NCBI GenBank assembly: GCA_030035585.1
Contig: CM057472.1
Coordinates: 87,603,601 to 87,667,600, forward strand
Source: Dugong dugon
Lineage: Eukaryota > Chordata > Mammalia > Sirenia > Dugongidae
DNA: 64,000 nt
Direction of reading: 5' to 3'
The position numbers were made by a program, and so were the translations under genes. The notes beneath the pieces are model-generated. The model ran no database searches and was not told where the DNA came from. It saw only the letters and a list, made by a program, of their open reading frames with translations. Below, piece by piece: positions 10,556 through 22,233 of this stretch (positions are counted from its first letter, which is position 1; each line of letters opens with the position of its first letter).

Positions 10556-10752
10556 GGAGCCCTGGTAGCACAATGGTTAAGCACTCAGCTGCTAACCTAA
10601 AGGTCAGAGGTTTGAACGCATCAGCCACTCCACAGGAGAAAGATGTGGCAGTCAGCTTCATAAAGATTACAGCCTTAGAAACCCTATGGGGGCAGTTCTA
10701 CTCTGTCGTATAGGGTCACTATGAATCAGAATCAACTCGATGACAACGGGCT
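10556..10752 (+). mobile_element. AfroSINE (long form) inside the hAT fossil
   Basis: GGAGCCCTGGTAGCACAATG head, GGTCAGAGGTTTGAACGCAT B-box region, the GAGAAAGATGTGGCAGTC insert of the long form, then GGGCAGTTCTACTCTGTCGT and a CTCGATGACAACGGGC tail. Confidence 0.95.
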
Positions 10753-10867
10753 TATTACTAAAATTAATGTTACTTGTTCCTTATTTTTTTTTAATATGGG
10801 TACTAAAAAAATTAAAATTACATGTATGGCTTGCATTATACATCCATTAGACAGCACTGCCCTAGAA

Positions 10868-11797
10868 AATACATTGGTTTAAGCCAGAATAATGCAAACT
10901 GGCATCCTGGGGCCTGGTTACTTGGTCTTTATCATGTTAATAAGAAAAAAAAAATAAACAACAACAAAAAGTCAGTTACTAATTGTCACAGGTTGAGTTC
11001 TTCCAGAGCAGACTCTGAGATGGAGTTTAGCATACAGGATGATTTTTAAAAAGAATTTTCTGGGGGTCACCATCTGTGAAAGAGAAGGGACATAGAATTG
11101 TGCAGAGCGAGAAATTGAGCTGCGATGCAGGCCCAAGAAAAGCCTCATCCAACCCAAACGGGAGCTGTGGAGCTAATTGGCTTTTCAGAGTTATCCTGAA
11201 TTGGACCAAGGAAGCCCTACATCATTAAGTCATTGAATGTGGGTCACTCTGAGAAGACCATGATCTTGAGTCAGGTGGCTCTGTGTAGCTGAGGCCAACC
11301 CTGAAGGGGCTGACAGCTGAACACTGCCTACTGACAGCACTCCTGGAGGCTGGGACAAGTCCTTAACTGAAGAGAGATCCAACCACACACCACAGAGCCC
11401 ACCACACTAACTTTTTCATTAAAGATTTTATATAAAAATACTGATTATTGTTTTTTTTTTTTTTTTAATTAGATTTTCTGACAAACACTAATTCATAGCT
11501 GAAGCTGACTTCCCCTTAGGCCATGGTACGAACTGAGTGTTTCTCATTCATCTTCCCACTCTCCATTAACTCACATCTGGCTTATCTCCCACTTCGTTAC
11601 CTACATAGCCACTCTAGACTTTTGTGTTTGGTTTGTAAGACCAGACCCTACTGACATGAGCCCAGCCATGACTGGAGACCACCATCAGTGCCCTCTGTTG
11701 GTGGCAGACAACACTGACTGCACTTTGTTTTTAACCATGCAAGTTCAAAAGAAAAGGAACTTCTGTATTTTTCTATTTAACTGTCATCAGTAAAGCA
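10868..11797. other. Unclassified DNA, possibly an old repeat at 10990-11405
   Basis: No gene. The block from about 10990 to 11405 (CCAGAGCAGACTCTGAGATG ... CAACCACACACCACAGAGCC) looks like an old interspersed repeat, but I cannot assign it to a family. A T-run sits at about 11450-11466. The antisense frames at 10972-11209 are short and without support. Confidence 0.4.
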
Positions 11798-11996
11798 GTT
11801 GCTGGCGAGTTGACTCCGACTCATGGTGACCACATGTGTATTAGAATAGAACTGTGTTCTATAGAATTTTCAGTGGCCGATTTTTTGGGAAGTAGATGCC
11901 AGGCCTTTCTTCCAAGGCACTTCTGGATAGACTCAAACCTCCAATCTGTGGGTTAGCAGCCAAGCATGTTAACCACTTCCACCACCCAGGGACTCA
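11798..11996 (-). mobile_element. AfroSINE-related SINE, diverged subfamily
   Basis: GCTGGCGAGTTGACTCCGAC tail, central TTTCAGTGGCCGATTTTTTG and GATGCCAGGCCTTTCTTCC, and a head ending ACTTCCACCACCCAGGGACT. This is the subfamily with the AGGGACT head end and GTAGATCGCCAGGCC-type middle, also seen at 13275 and 37087. Confidence 0.8.
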
Positions 11997-13274
11997 CTAT
12001 GAATTATTTGTCTCCTTGAAGACAGGGATCATTGTATATGTATACATATACAGATACAGATATAGATATAAATTATAATATAAATTGATTCTCAAGTCCT
12101 TGTTCAAAGATAGATTTATATTAGAAACTTAATAAATGCATTATTTATAGAAAGAATATATATGTGTGACAACCATATTTATTTCTGTATCTGTATCCTA
12201 AATGAATGCTTATATGCTATCATATCCATGACATTTCCCTCTCAGCCCCTCAGTGGTGAGGAAAGTATAAATGGAAACATCCATTAGCTCTGTGTTTGAA
12301 ACTCAGGTACAAAATTTAAAGTTGCCATTACCTGTTTTTGACATTAAAAAAATTGAAAGAATTGATTGTAAGTGTTATCTGTGGTAGATTTGAAAGAGAG
12401 TAACTGAATGGAAGTGGGTAGGGTTGGCCACATGCTGTCAGCAAGCAGAAAAGGTCAGGTGTATATTTGTTGGGGAGAGAAACTACAGAAATGGTCAGAA
12501 AGATTAAGACTTTTTCCCTACAGTCTACCTACTTGTTTCTCCAGTTCTTTACACTGCTATGTAATTTTATGGAATATGATTCTCAATTAGGAAACTTTAA
12601 AGAAGGCAACAAATAGGAAGAGACTCTTCTAAATATATCCTTAGTTATTCAGGCAGCAATTTAATTTCAGTTAAAAGGAAGAACAAAGGCATGGTAATGT
12701 TTTGTAAGGAGACTAGCTGAGTACGTTCAGGAGGGCTCTTTTTAGAAATGGACCATCAGGGCAGTTGCTGAGTTATATAACACTGTCCTCCCCGTTCTCA
12801 TAGAGACGTTGCAGCTGCTTTGAGTCTTTAGAGAAGCAGCAGTGACTTGAATTCTGTGTTGCTGTGTCCAGAAAATTCCTGTAACTTTATCATTTTTTAA
12901 AATATTCACATTATCCATTTGAGGGAGATGCAAAAGAAATAATGTCATCATACCCATTTTAGAGATAGTTAAACTGAGTTTCTATGAGATTTGTCGTCTT
13001 GCTTCAAATTATCCATCAGCAGAAATGAGAATGAAATCTTGCTGGTTCTCTTTCCTGGATCCATTCTTGGCTCTGGCTTACCTTTGACTGCTACTAAATA
13101 TCAAGTATTTTGGGAGAAATTTGAAATTTCATTTATTTCACTAACATTTATTGAATCCCTGCCTTCCACTGCTTACCAAGGTTAGAACTGGTACAAGATG
13201 TTTCCTTCACAATGTCTAGAGGATATTTTTTGCCACAGTGCTAAAACACCTCTGATGATTTTCCCTTCATCTTT
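11997..13274. other. Unique DNA with a small AT microsatellite and a possible L2
   Basis: Contains an imperfect ATACAGATACAGATATAG tract near 12035-12075. An L2-like antisense end (TCACTAACATTTATTGAATC) lies near 13105-13170. No exon recognised. Confidence 0.5.
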
Positions 13275-13493
13275 CAAAAACAAACAAAAAAAAACATCCA
13301 TTGCTGATGAGTCAATTCCAACTCATGGTGATCTTATGTGTTACAGAGTAGAACTAAGCTCCATAGTTTTATTGGCTATAATTTCTATGGAAGTAGATCA
13401 CCAGGCCTTTTCTCAGTGGTGTCACTAGGTGAGTTTGAACCGCCAACCTTTTGATTAGTAGTCAAGTACCAACCGTTTGTGCAACCCAGGGAC
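13275..13493 (-). mobile_element. AfroSINE-related SINE
   Basis: The A-rich end is at the left, then TTGCTGATGAGTCAATTCCA, GTAGATCACCAGGCCTTTTC and a head ending GTTTGTGCAACCCAGGGACC. The flanks CTTCATCTTTC and CTTTCATAAG give a weak duplication. Confidence 0.85.
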
Positions 13494-13702
13494 CTTTCAT
13501 AAGTGTACGTACTTTAGGGAAAATTGAAAGGAATATGGGAGGTACATGATACGAAATGAGACCCTTTTTTGCTATAAAATGTTTCAGACCTGGGAAAGTT
13601 TAGAAGAAATTTGCCCCTCATCCTGATTATCCAAAGGATTTATTTGTATGTGACATGATGTATGTGTAGCTCTGTGAAAACCATGCAGAGACTGAGAAAA
13701 AG
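13494..13702. other. Unique DNA
   Basis: Short stretch between the SINE and the L1; nothing recognised. Confidence 0.5.
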
Positions 13703-14548
13703 AGATTTGACTTTTTTTTCTTTCCTACTTTGGATGAAGGTTTATAAAGCAAATTAGTTTCTCATTAAACAACTAATACACGTATTGTTTTGTGACATTG
13801 GTTGCCAACCTCAAGACATGTCAACACTCTCCCTTCTCGACCTTAGGTTCCCTGTTATCAGCTTTCCTGTCCTCTCCTGCCTTCTCGTCCTTGCCCCAGG
13901 GCTGATTGGCCCCTGTAGTCTTGGTTTGTTTTATGGGCCTGTCTAATCTTTGGCTGAATGGTGAACCTCAGGAGGGACTCAGTACTGAGTTTAAAAGGGT
14001 ATCCAGGAGCCATACTCTCAGGGTTTCTCCGGTCTCTAACAGACTAGTAAGTCTGGTCTTTTACCGTGACTTAGAATTTTGTTCTACGTTTTTCTCCAGC
14101 TCTGTCGAGGACCCTCTACTGTGATCCCTGTCAGAGTGGTTGGTGGTGGTAGCCAGCCACCATCTAGCTGTACTGGACTCAGTCTGGTGGAGGCCGTGGT
14201 ACGTGTGGTCCATTAGTCCTTTGGACTAATCTTTCCCTCATGTCTTTGGTTTTCTTCATTCTCCCTTGCTCCAGATGGGCTGGGACCACTGGAGTATCTT
14301 AGATGGTCACTTACAGGCTTTTAAGTCCCCAGATGCTACTCATCAAAGTAGGATGTAGAACATTTCTTTATAAACTATGTTATGCCGATTAAGCTAGATG
14401 TCCCCCCAGACCATGGTCCCCAGCCCTCAGCCCGGTTTTTCAGCCCCTCAGGGAATTTGGGTGTGTCTATGGAGCTGCCATGACTTTTCCTTGGTCAAGT
14501 TCTGCTGACTTCCCCAGTATTGTGTACTGTCTTTCCCTTCACCAGTGC

Positions 14549-14707
14549 TGTTGTCATTAGGTGCCGTCGAGTCAGTTCTGACTCATAGCAAACCTATAGG
14601 ACAGAGGAGAACTGCCCCATAGGGTTTCCAAGGAGCAGCTGGTGGATTTGAGCTTCCAACCTTTTGGTTAGCAGCCAAGCTCTTAACCACTATGCCACCA
14701 GGGCTCC
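14549..14707 (-). mobile_element. AfroSINE nested in the L1 3' UTR
   Basis: GTGCCGTCGAGTCAGTTCTG tail, GGTTTCCAAGGAGCAGCTGG body and a head ending ACTATGCCACCAGGGCTCC. Duplication TCACCAGTG / TCACCAATG flanks it. It therefore inserted after the L1. Confidence 0.95.
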
Positions 14708-14837
14708 TCACCAATGTTACCACTTATTTATTGTCTATTTAGTGTTTTTCCCTCCCCACCCCTTCCCTCCCTCCTAACCATCAAAGATTGTTTCTTTCTG
14801 TGTGTAAACCTTTTCATGAGTTTTTATAATAGTGGTC

Positions 14838-17800
14838 TCATACAGTATTTCTCCTTTTGTGATAGACCTCCAGATTCATCCATGTTGTGAGGTATTTCAC
14901 AGATTCATCATTGTTCTTTACCATTGCGTAGTACTCCATTGTGTTTATATACCATAGTTTGTTTATCCATTCACCTGTGGATGGGCGCTTAGGTTGTTTC
15001 CATCTTTTTGCTACGGTGAATAATGCTGCAATGAACATGGGTGTGCGTATGTCTATTCATGTGACAGCTCTTATTTCTCTAGGATATATTCCTAGGAGTT
15101 GGATTGCTGGATCATATGGTATTTCTATTTCTAGCTTTTTAAGGAAGTACCATATTGTTTTCTAAAATGGTTGTACCATTTTACATTCCCGCCAGCAGTG
15201 CATAAGAGTTCTAAGCTCCCTGCATCCTCTCCGACATTTGTTATTTTCTGTTTTCCTGATTCATGCCAGTAATGTTGGGTTGAGATGGTATCTCATTATG
15301 GTTTTGATTTGCATTTCTCTAATAGCTAGTGACTGCAAGCATTTCCTCATGTGTCTGTTAGCTGCCTGAGTGTCTTCTTTGGTGAATTTGTCTGTTCATA
15401 TCCTTTGGCCATTTTTGTCTTTTTGTTGTAGAGGTGTTAGATTTTCCTATAGATTTTAGAGATTAGACCTATTGCAGATTTGTCATAGCCAAAAAATTTT
15501 TCCTAGTCTGCAGGTCCTCTTTTTACTCTTTTGGTGAAGTATTTTGATAAGCATAAATTTAATTTTTAGAAGATACCAGTTGTCTAGCTTATTTTCTGGT
15601 GTTTGTGTATTGTTAGTTATGATTTGTATCCGAGTTATGCTGTGTATTAGGGTCTCTAGCATTGACCCTATTTTTTCTTCTATTATCTTTATAGTTTTTG
15701 GTTTTATATTTAGGTCTTTGATACATTTTGAATTAGTTTTTGTGTATGGTGTGAGGTACAGGTCCTGTTTCATTCTTTTATTGATGGACATCCAGTTTTG
15801 CCAGCACCATTTGTTAAAAACACTGTCCTTCCCCCATTTAATGGACGTCAGGCCTTTGTTGAAGATCGAATGCCCATAGGTTGATGAATTTACATCTGAG
15901 TTCTCTCTCGATTCTGTTCCATTGGTCAATAAGTCTCTCATTGTACCAGTACCAAGCTACTTTGATTACTGTAGCTGTATAGTAGTTTCTGAGGTCAGGT
16001 AGTGCAGGTCCTCCCACTTTATTCTTTTTCTTCAGTAGTGCTTTACTTGTCCAGGGCCTGTTTACTTTCCATGTAAAATTAATGATTAGTTTTTCCAACT
16101 TGTTAAAGAATGCTGTTGGTATTTGGATCAGGATTGCATTGTATTTTTAGATTACTTTGGGTAGAATTGACATTTTCACTATGTTGAGTCTACCTATCCA
16201 TGAGCATGGTATGTTTTTCCGTTTATGTAGGTATCATTTGATTTCTTGCAGTGATGTTTTAGTTTCTTTGTATAGGTCTTTTACATCCCTGGTTAGACTT
16301 ATTCCTAAGAATTTTATTTTTTTAGGGGATATTATAAATGCTATTGCTTTCCTGATTCCCTTTTCGTAGTTCTTTTTATTGGTGTATAGGAATCCAATTG
16401 ATTTTTGTATGTTTATCTTGTATCCTTCTACTCTGCTGAATCTTTCTATTAGTTCCAGTAGTTTTCTTGTGGAGTCTTTTGGGTTGTCTGTGTAGAGTAA
16501 TATCATCTGCAAATTGGAATAGCTTTACTTCTTCCTTACCAATCTGGATGCCCTTTATTTCTTTTTCTTTCCTCATTGCTCTAGCTAGGACTTCCAGCAC
16601 AACATTACAAAGGAGTAGTGATAAAGGGCATCCTTGTCTCATTCATGTTCTCAGGAGGAATGTTTTCAGCCTCTCTCTGTTAAGAATGATGTTGGCTATT
16701 GGTTTTGTATAGATGCCTTTTGTTATGTTGAGGAATTTCCCATCTATACCTATTTTATTGAGAGCTTTTATCAGGAATGGGTGTTGAACTTTATTGAATA
16801 CTTTTCTGTGTTAGTTGAGATGATCATGTGATTCTTTTGTTTTATTTATGTGGTGGTTTGTGTTGATTGGTTTTCTAATGTTGAACCATTCTTGCACACC
16901 TGGTATGTATTCCACTTGTATTATTATTATTTTTTTTTGATATGATGCTTAGTACTATTGGCTAGAATTTTGTTGTGTATTTTTGCATCTGTTTTCATGA
17001 GAGATATTGATCTGTAATTTTCTTTTTTTGTAGTGTCTTTGACTCATTTTAGTATTGGAGTGATGCTGACTTCATAGAATGAATTTGGAAGTATCCCTTT
17101 TCTATGTTCTGAAATAGTTTGAGTAGTATTGGTGCAGTCTCCTCTCTGAATGTTTGGTAGAATTCTCCAGTGAAGCCATCTGGGCCAGGGCTCTTTTTTT
17201 GTTGGGGATTTTTTTTTTTTAATTACTTTTTCAAACTCTTTTCTTGTTATGGGTCTGTTCAGATTTTCAATTTCAGTTTATGTTAGTTTAGGTAGGTAGT
17301 GTGTTTCTAGAAATTTATCCATTTCCTCTAGGTTTTCAAATTTTTGGAGTACAGTTTTTCACAGAACTCTGATATAATCCTTTTTATTTCAGTTATGTCT
17401 ATTGTAATGTCTCCTATTTTATTTCTTATTTGGGTTATTTGTGTCCTCTCCTGTTTTTCTTTTGTCAGTTTGGCCAGTGGTTTGTTGATTTGGTTGATCC
17501 TTTCAAAGAACCAACTTTTGGTTTTGTTGATTCTTTCTATTGTTTTTCTATTCTCTATTTCATTTATTTCTATTCTGATCTTTATTATTTCCTTTCTTTT
17601 GGTGGCCGTAAACTTCTTTTGCTGTTCTCTTTCTATTTGTTTGAGTTGTGTAGCTAATGTTTTGATTTTGTTCCTTTCTTATTTTTTGATGTGTGCATCT
17701 ATTGCTAGAAATTGACCTCTGAGCACTGCCTGTTCTGTGTCCCAAAAGTTTTGGTATGATGTATTTTCATTCTTGTTTGATTTTAGGAATTTTTTTATTC

Positions 17801-18900
17801 TATCTTTGATTTCTTCTATAATCCAGTGGTTTTTAAGCAAGATGTTGTTCAGTTTCCGTGTATTTGAATTTTTTTCCTTGCTCTTCCTGTTATTAATTTC
17901 TACTTTGATGGTGTTGTGATCAGAGAAGATGCTTTGTATTATTTCAGTGTTTTGGATTTTGTTGGGAGTTGCTCTGTGGCCTAAGATATGGTCTATTCTT
18001 AAAACGTTCCATGTGCATTGGAAAATAATGTATACTTTGCTGCTGTTGAGTGGGGTGTTCTACATATGTCTGTGAGGTCAAGTTGGTTGGTTATGGTCTT
18101 TAGATCTTCTGCATCTTTGTTGAGTTTCTTTCTAGATGTTCTGTCCTTTACTGAGAGTGGTGTGTTGAAGTTTCCCACTATTATTGTGGAACTGTCAATT
18201 TCTCTTTTCAGTGCTGTTAAAGCTTGTTTTATGTATTTTGGAGCCCTGTTATTGGGTGTGTAGATATTTATTATGGTTATGTCCTCATGGTGGTTTGTTC
18301 CTTTTCTCATTATGTAGTATACTTCCTTGTCTTTTATGGTGGATTTTGTTTTAAAGTCTATTTTATCTGAGATTGGTATTGCCGCACCAGCTCTTCTTTG
18401 GTTGCTGTTTGCTTGATACATTTTTTTTCCATTTTTTGATTTTTAATATATTTATGTCTTTGTTTCTAAGGTGTGTCTCTTGTAGATAGCATATTGATGT
18501 GTCCGATTTTTTTTTTAATCCATTCTGTTACTCTCTGTCTCTTTATGGGTGCATTTAAGCTATCTATATTCAGTGTGATTATTGATAGGTGTGAGTTTAT
18601 TGCTGTCATTTTGTAGTGCGTTTTTTTATGATGCTGATGTTTTCTTTGTTACTGTTACTCCTCTGTGCTGAATTCCTTTTGCTTGTGGATTTTTGTTTGT
18701 GTCATTTTTGTAGATTTTGTGTTTACTGAGACTTTATGTTTTTCTTTTTTATTTTGATGAGTAGGTTTGTTAACATTCTTTGTGGTTACTTTGAAATTTA
18801 CCACTATCTTCCTAAGTTTAAACCAGTCTTTTATTACTTGATATTACCTTCACTTCCTCTCCATTTGAAAATTCTATACCTGCATTATTTATTCCCTCTT
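14838..18900 (-). pseudogene. L1 ORF2 (endonuclease-reverse transcriptase), broken
   Basis: ORF2 encodes the nicking endonuclease and reverse transcriptase that copy L1 RNA at the chromosome. The endonuclease part is at about 17999-18421: SDKIDFKTKSTIKDKE, then IVGNFNTPLS where the family has a GDFNTPLS-type strand. The reverse transcriptase part is at 16234-16642: [10 protein letters not shown], then FQFADDITL, where FADD is the catalytic box. The carboxy domain is at 15483-16098 (WTSKALLKKKNKVGG, CWQNWMSINKRMKQDLYL). The end is at 14838-15038 (STGEWINKLWYINTMEYYAM). The pieces lie in different frames with intervening stops, so no full protein can be made. The upstream limit is approximate. 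Confidence 0.93.
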
Positions 18901-19036
18901 TTTTATTGTTCTGACATTGTTGTCATTTACAGGTTGACATCTCTGGTTCCCTGTTGTAAATCTTTTAGTTTTGTTTTGTCCTCAAGATTTCATTATCTAC
19001 GTTGGTGCTTGGCTGATGCTGTTTCATGTGCTAGAT

Positions 19037-19990
19037 TCAGGTTGTTGTCTGATGTTGTTGGTTCTCTAACTGAAGGACTCTCTTTAATAATTCCTGTAAG
19101 TTTAGTTTGGTTTTTACATATTCCCTTAATTTTTGTTTATCTGGAAATGTCCTAATTTTGCCATCATATCTGAGTGAGAGTTTTGCAGGATGTGTTATTC
19201 TTGGTTTGCAGTTTTTTTCTTTCAAGGTTTTATGTATGTCATCCCATTCCCTTCTTGCCTGCCTGGTTTCTGCTGAGTAATCAGAGCTTAGTCTTATTGT
19301 TTCTCCTTTGTATGTGACTTTTCGTTTTTCCCAAGCTGCTCTCAGAATTCCTTCTTTGTCTTTAGTTTTAGTGAGTGTGATTATGATATGTCTTGGTGAT
19401 TTTCTTTTGCGGTATATCCTGTATAGAGTTCTTTGGGCTTCTTGGATGGTCAGCTTTTCATCTTTCATGATATTTGGGAAGTTTTCTGTCAGCAACTCTT
19501 TAATGATCCTTTCTGTGTTTTCTGTTTTCCCTCCGTCTTCTGGAACTCCGATCACACACAGATTTTTGCTTTTTATTGTATCTCACATTGTTCTTAGGGT
19601 TTCTTCATTTTTCATCATTCATTTCTCTGATTTTTCCTCAAAGTGGTAACCAAGGATTTGTCTTCAATTTTGCTGATCCTGTCTTCCATTGTTTCAAATT
19701 TGCTCCTAAAACCTTACATTGCACTGTCCATTTCTGAAATCTTGTTGTTTATCTTTCTAATTTCTAATTACTATTTTTTTATGATTTTTAGTTGTTTATT
19801 TATTTTGACATTTTGTTCCTGTATTATTTTCCTTAATTCTTACATTGCTTTGTCTGTGTTGTTCCTGATTTTGTCTATTTTTTCCTTATTTTTATCTGCA
19901 TTTTCCTTCATCTCTTGGAGAACCCTGAATACTAGAGGTTTGAATTCCCTATCAGGTCATTCCAGTGCTTTTTCTTCTACTCGGAGGTAA
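19037..19990 (-). pseudogene. L1 ORF1 (RNA-binding chaperone), broken
   Basis: ORF1p coats L1 RNA as a coiled-coil trimer. The distal two thirds are open for 172 codons (19037-19555). They begin at the IGVPEDGGKTENTE segment of the RRM, pass EAQRTLYRIYRKRKSPRHII, and end in the C-terminal domain (SAETRQARREWDDIH, FPDKQKLREYVKTKLNLQEL). This matches mammalian ORF1p closely. The amino-terminal coiled coil, upstream to about 19990, is disrupted by stops and frameshifts. Confidence 0.93.
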
Positions 19991-20159
19991 TCTAATGTTT
20001 TAAGTCATCACTTTCTGGAGCCATCCTATCCTGCTTTTTATATGTTTTGATATTGTCTGCTGTCTCTGGGACATTAGGAATTATTCTCTTTGTTTATTGA
20101 TTGTAGATTTGTTTGTTTCATCCTTCTTTTTTGTTTTGTTTTGTTATGTCTAAGCAGGC

Positions 20160-20753
20160 AGGCTGGGTGTGTTTTGTTGCTTACTTGCCTGTGAGCATGA
20201 TACTTCTCACCACCTTGTCCAGGTGGGCAGGCTGATCACTAAGCTATGGTGCAGCAGGGCATGTCCAGCAGGGGTGAAGAGGCAGGAATGTGTAGTTTGT
20301 GGCATGAACTGGTGCCAACAGGGCAGGGCTGGGGGGCAGTACAGGGCGATGTCTGAGGAACCACATTGGTGCCACTCAGGGGCACAGTGCTTGGCACATG
20401 GTGCAGATAGGCAGGAGGGAAGGGAGAGGTTGTGATGTGCAGAGCTAAGTTGGCGAGTGAGAGAACAGAGAAAACAAAAGCAAAAAATATATAAAAACAT
20501 GAAGGAAAAAAGAAAAAAAATAGTATATAAAATTGTGGTGCAGTATGGTTTTGCGAGTGGGTGAGGCAGACCCGGTGAGGCCATATGCTTGTGGCTCACT
20601 AGCTGAGTGGTGCAGCTCAGCCTGTCAAAAGGGGCATGGGCAATGTATGGAGCTAGGTGGGAGAAAGGAAAGGAAAAAGGGGAAAGAGAGAGATGAAATC
20701 AAAAACAACAAAATACATAAATAATAAAAATGAGAACAACAATAAATAAATAA

Positions 20754-20804
<51 letters not shown>

Positions 20805-21990
20805 GGGGAGCTAGCCTTTGGGGGCGGGGTAGAATTGAGGTGGTGGTGAGCCGATGTCTCTCTTGCTGGGTCAAAGGGCACAGCCCATCAAGAAGGGGCA
20901 GAGGCAGTGCAGGGCCTAAGTGGGAGGGAGAAGGCAAAGGGAGAAGAGGAAAGATAAAGAAAAATGAAAAATATGGCTCTGAGGGAGCCAGCCTGTGGGG
21001 GCGGTGCAGACCCAGGGAGGCCATGTGTCAGAGACTGTCCAGCCAAGTGGAACAGTGCAGCTCACCAAGGCGGTGTGGGGTTGGGGGGGGGGTGGTAGTG
21101 CATGGGGCTAGGTGGGTGGGAGAATGGAAAGGAAGGAATGGAGAGAGAGAAGAAACAACAACAAAAAAGAAAACAAACAAAAAAGCAATAAATAAAATGG
21201 CACTAAGGGAACCAATTGGTGACGGTGGTGCAGTCCTGGGGAGGCCACGCACAGTGACTCTCCAGCCAAGTGGTGCACCATGGCCCTTCAAGAAGGGGCA
21301 GAGGCAGTGCACAGTGGTGGGTGGGTGGGAGAAAGGAAAGGAAGAAAAGAGAGAGAGAAGAAAAAAAAAAAAGAATAAAGCAAACAAACCAAAAGATCAC
21401 AGCCTGTCAAGAAGGGGAGGGGACGGCACAAGGGACTAGCTGGGCAGGAGAAAGGAGAGGAAGGAAGGGAGAGAGAGAGAAGCAACAAAAAAGCCAAAAA
21501 TCAAATAAACAAAAGAAAAATAAACAAAAAAAATAGCTCTGAAGAGGCTGGCTGGTTGGGGCAGGGTGGACCCAGGCAGCAGTGAGCTGGTGTCTCTCTG
21601 GCTGAGCGACCATGGCCCGATGGAAAGTGGTGGAGGCTGTGTAGAGGGAAAAAGGGTGGGAGGTGGGAAAGCATGTATCCGTGGTTACTGGGTGCTCTGA
21701 TTCCTATTGGGAGCTCCTTGATGTTGCCTTCCCGTACTCTCTGTCTGCAGTCCTTGGTGGCTGAGGTCCAAGATGGTGAATCCAGGCAGCAGTGAGCTGG
21801 TGTCTCTCCGGCTGAGTGACTGAGGCCTGTTGGAAAGTGGTGAAGACCTCATACAGGGAAGGAGGGTGCTGAGGTGGGAAAATGTGTACCCCTGGTTACC
21901 GGGTGCTCTGTCTCCTATTGGGAGCTCTGTGAATTGACCTTCCCACACTCCCTGTCTAACTTCTTTGGTGGCTGAGGTCCAAGATAGCAA
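20160..21990 (-). repeat. Tandem units in the L1 5' UTR
   Basis: Two clear units of about 210 bp lie in tandem at 21571-21780 and 21781-21990; each has CCAGGCAGCAGTGAGCTGGT near its left end and GGTGGCTGAGGTCCAAGAT near its right. Further left, more diverged units of about 165-230 bp follow, starting near 20535, 20804, 20969, 21196 and 21393. Each has a GC-rich part (GGGGGCGGTGCAGACCCAGG type), a CAAGAAGGGGCAGAGGCAGT segment, and a purine-rich A-tract end. The arrangement recalls the monomer promoters of mouse L1. It makes long spurious plus-strand frames. Confidence 0.8.
20756..20802. repeat. (TG)n microsatellite inside the L1 5' UTR
   Basis: About 22 TG units, preceded by an AATAAATAAATAAATA tract. 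It lies at the boundary of two 5'-UTR units and gives a false VCVCVC open frame. Confidence 0.97.
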
Positions 21991-22201
21991 ATCTGTGCCA
22001 CGTTAACCGGTAGGGGACCTCTACTCCATAGCTCTCCTCGTTCTCTGTTCTCTGTCAGTTTCTTATTCCATTTGGTGCTTGATCAAGTTCTTTATTCCTT
22101 CATTTGATGCTTGGGGTTCCAAGACTGACATCTGTATCTGTTTTACTTAGTTTTTTAGGTCTTTGGTGCAGAGGAACAGCATGGTGCTTCTGTCTATAGT
22201 G

Positions 22202-22220
22202 CCATGTTGGCTCTGCCTCA
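22202..22220 (-). promoter_or_regulatory. L1 5' end with YY1-like motif
   Basis: The first bases of the L1 read TGAGGCAGAGCCAACATGGC on the minus strand. The AACATGG core is close to the AAGATGG YY1 site that positions transcription at the start of primate L1 RNAs. Its place at the exact element edge supports a similar role; function is inferred. Confidence 0.5.
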
Positions 22221-22233
22221 AGATTTGACTTTT

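Larger units (their letters stand above)
9583..10859. mobile_element. hAT-type fossil (MER33-like) with three nested insertions
   Basis: Left end CTGCACTGTACAACACGG and right end ATTAGACAGCACTG are approximate inverted repeats. Flanks GCCTAGAC and CCCTAGAA agree at 6 of 8 positions, fitting the 8-bp duplication of hAT elements. The inner sequence (TTTTGAAATGATAATATTTT, AAAATTACATGTATGGCTTG) matches what I remember of MER33. The element's own sequence lies at 9583-9765, 9927-10066, 10488-10555 and 10753-10859. The family name is tentative. Confidence 0.7.
13716..22220 (-). mobile_element. Near full-length L1 LINE, inactive
   Basis: An 8.5-kb L1 in minus orientation. From right to left: a 5' UTR of about 2.2 kb with repeated units (about 22220-20000), ORF1 (to about 19037), ORF2 (to about 14838), a 3' UTR of about 1.1 kb, and a poly-A tail seen as T-runs at 13712-13724. 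The target duplication AGATTTGACTTTT lies at 13703-13715 and again at 22221-22233, so both ends are intact. Frameshifts and stops in both ORFs and an AfroSINE in the 3' UTR show it is dead. It is longer than the usual 6-7 kb because of the expanded 5' UTR. Antisense frames across the body are not genes. Confidence 0.95.

Noticed and set aside
15544-19990. Many plus-strand hydrophobic frames
   Set aside because: They are the complement of L1 ORF2 and ORF1; A-rich L1 sense sequence gives Phe/Leu/Ser-rich antisense frames.
20756-21439. Plus-strand open frame of 227 codons starting with a VCVCVC run
   Set aside because: It is the antisense of the L1 5' UTR, made open by a (TG)n tract and purine-rich units. 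No protein family matches.
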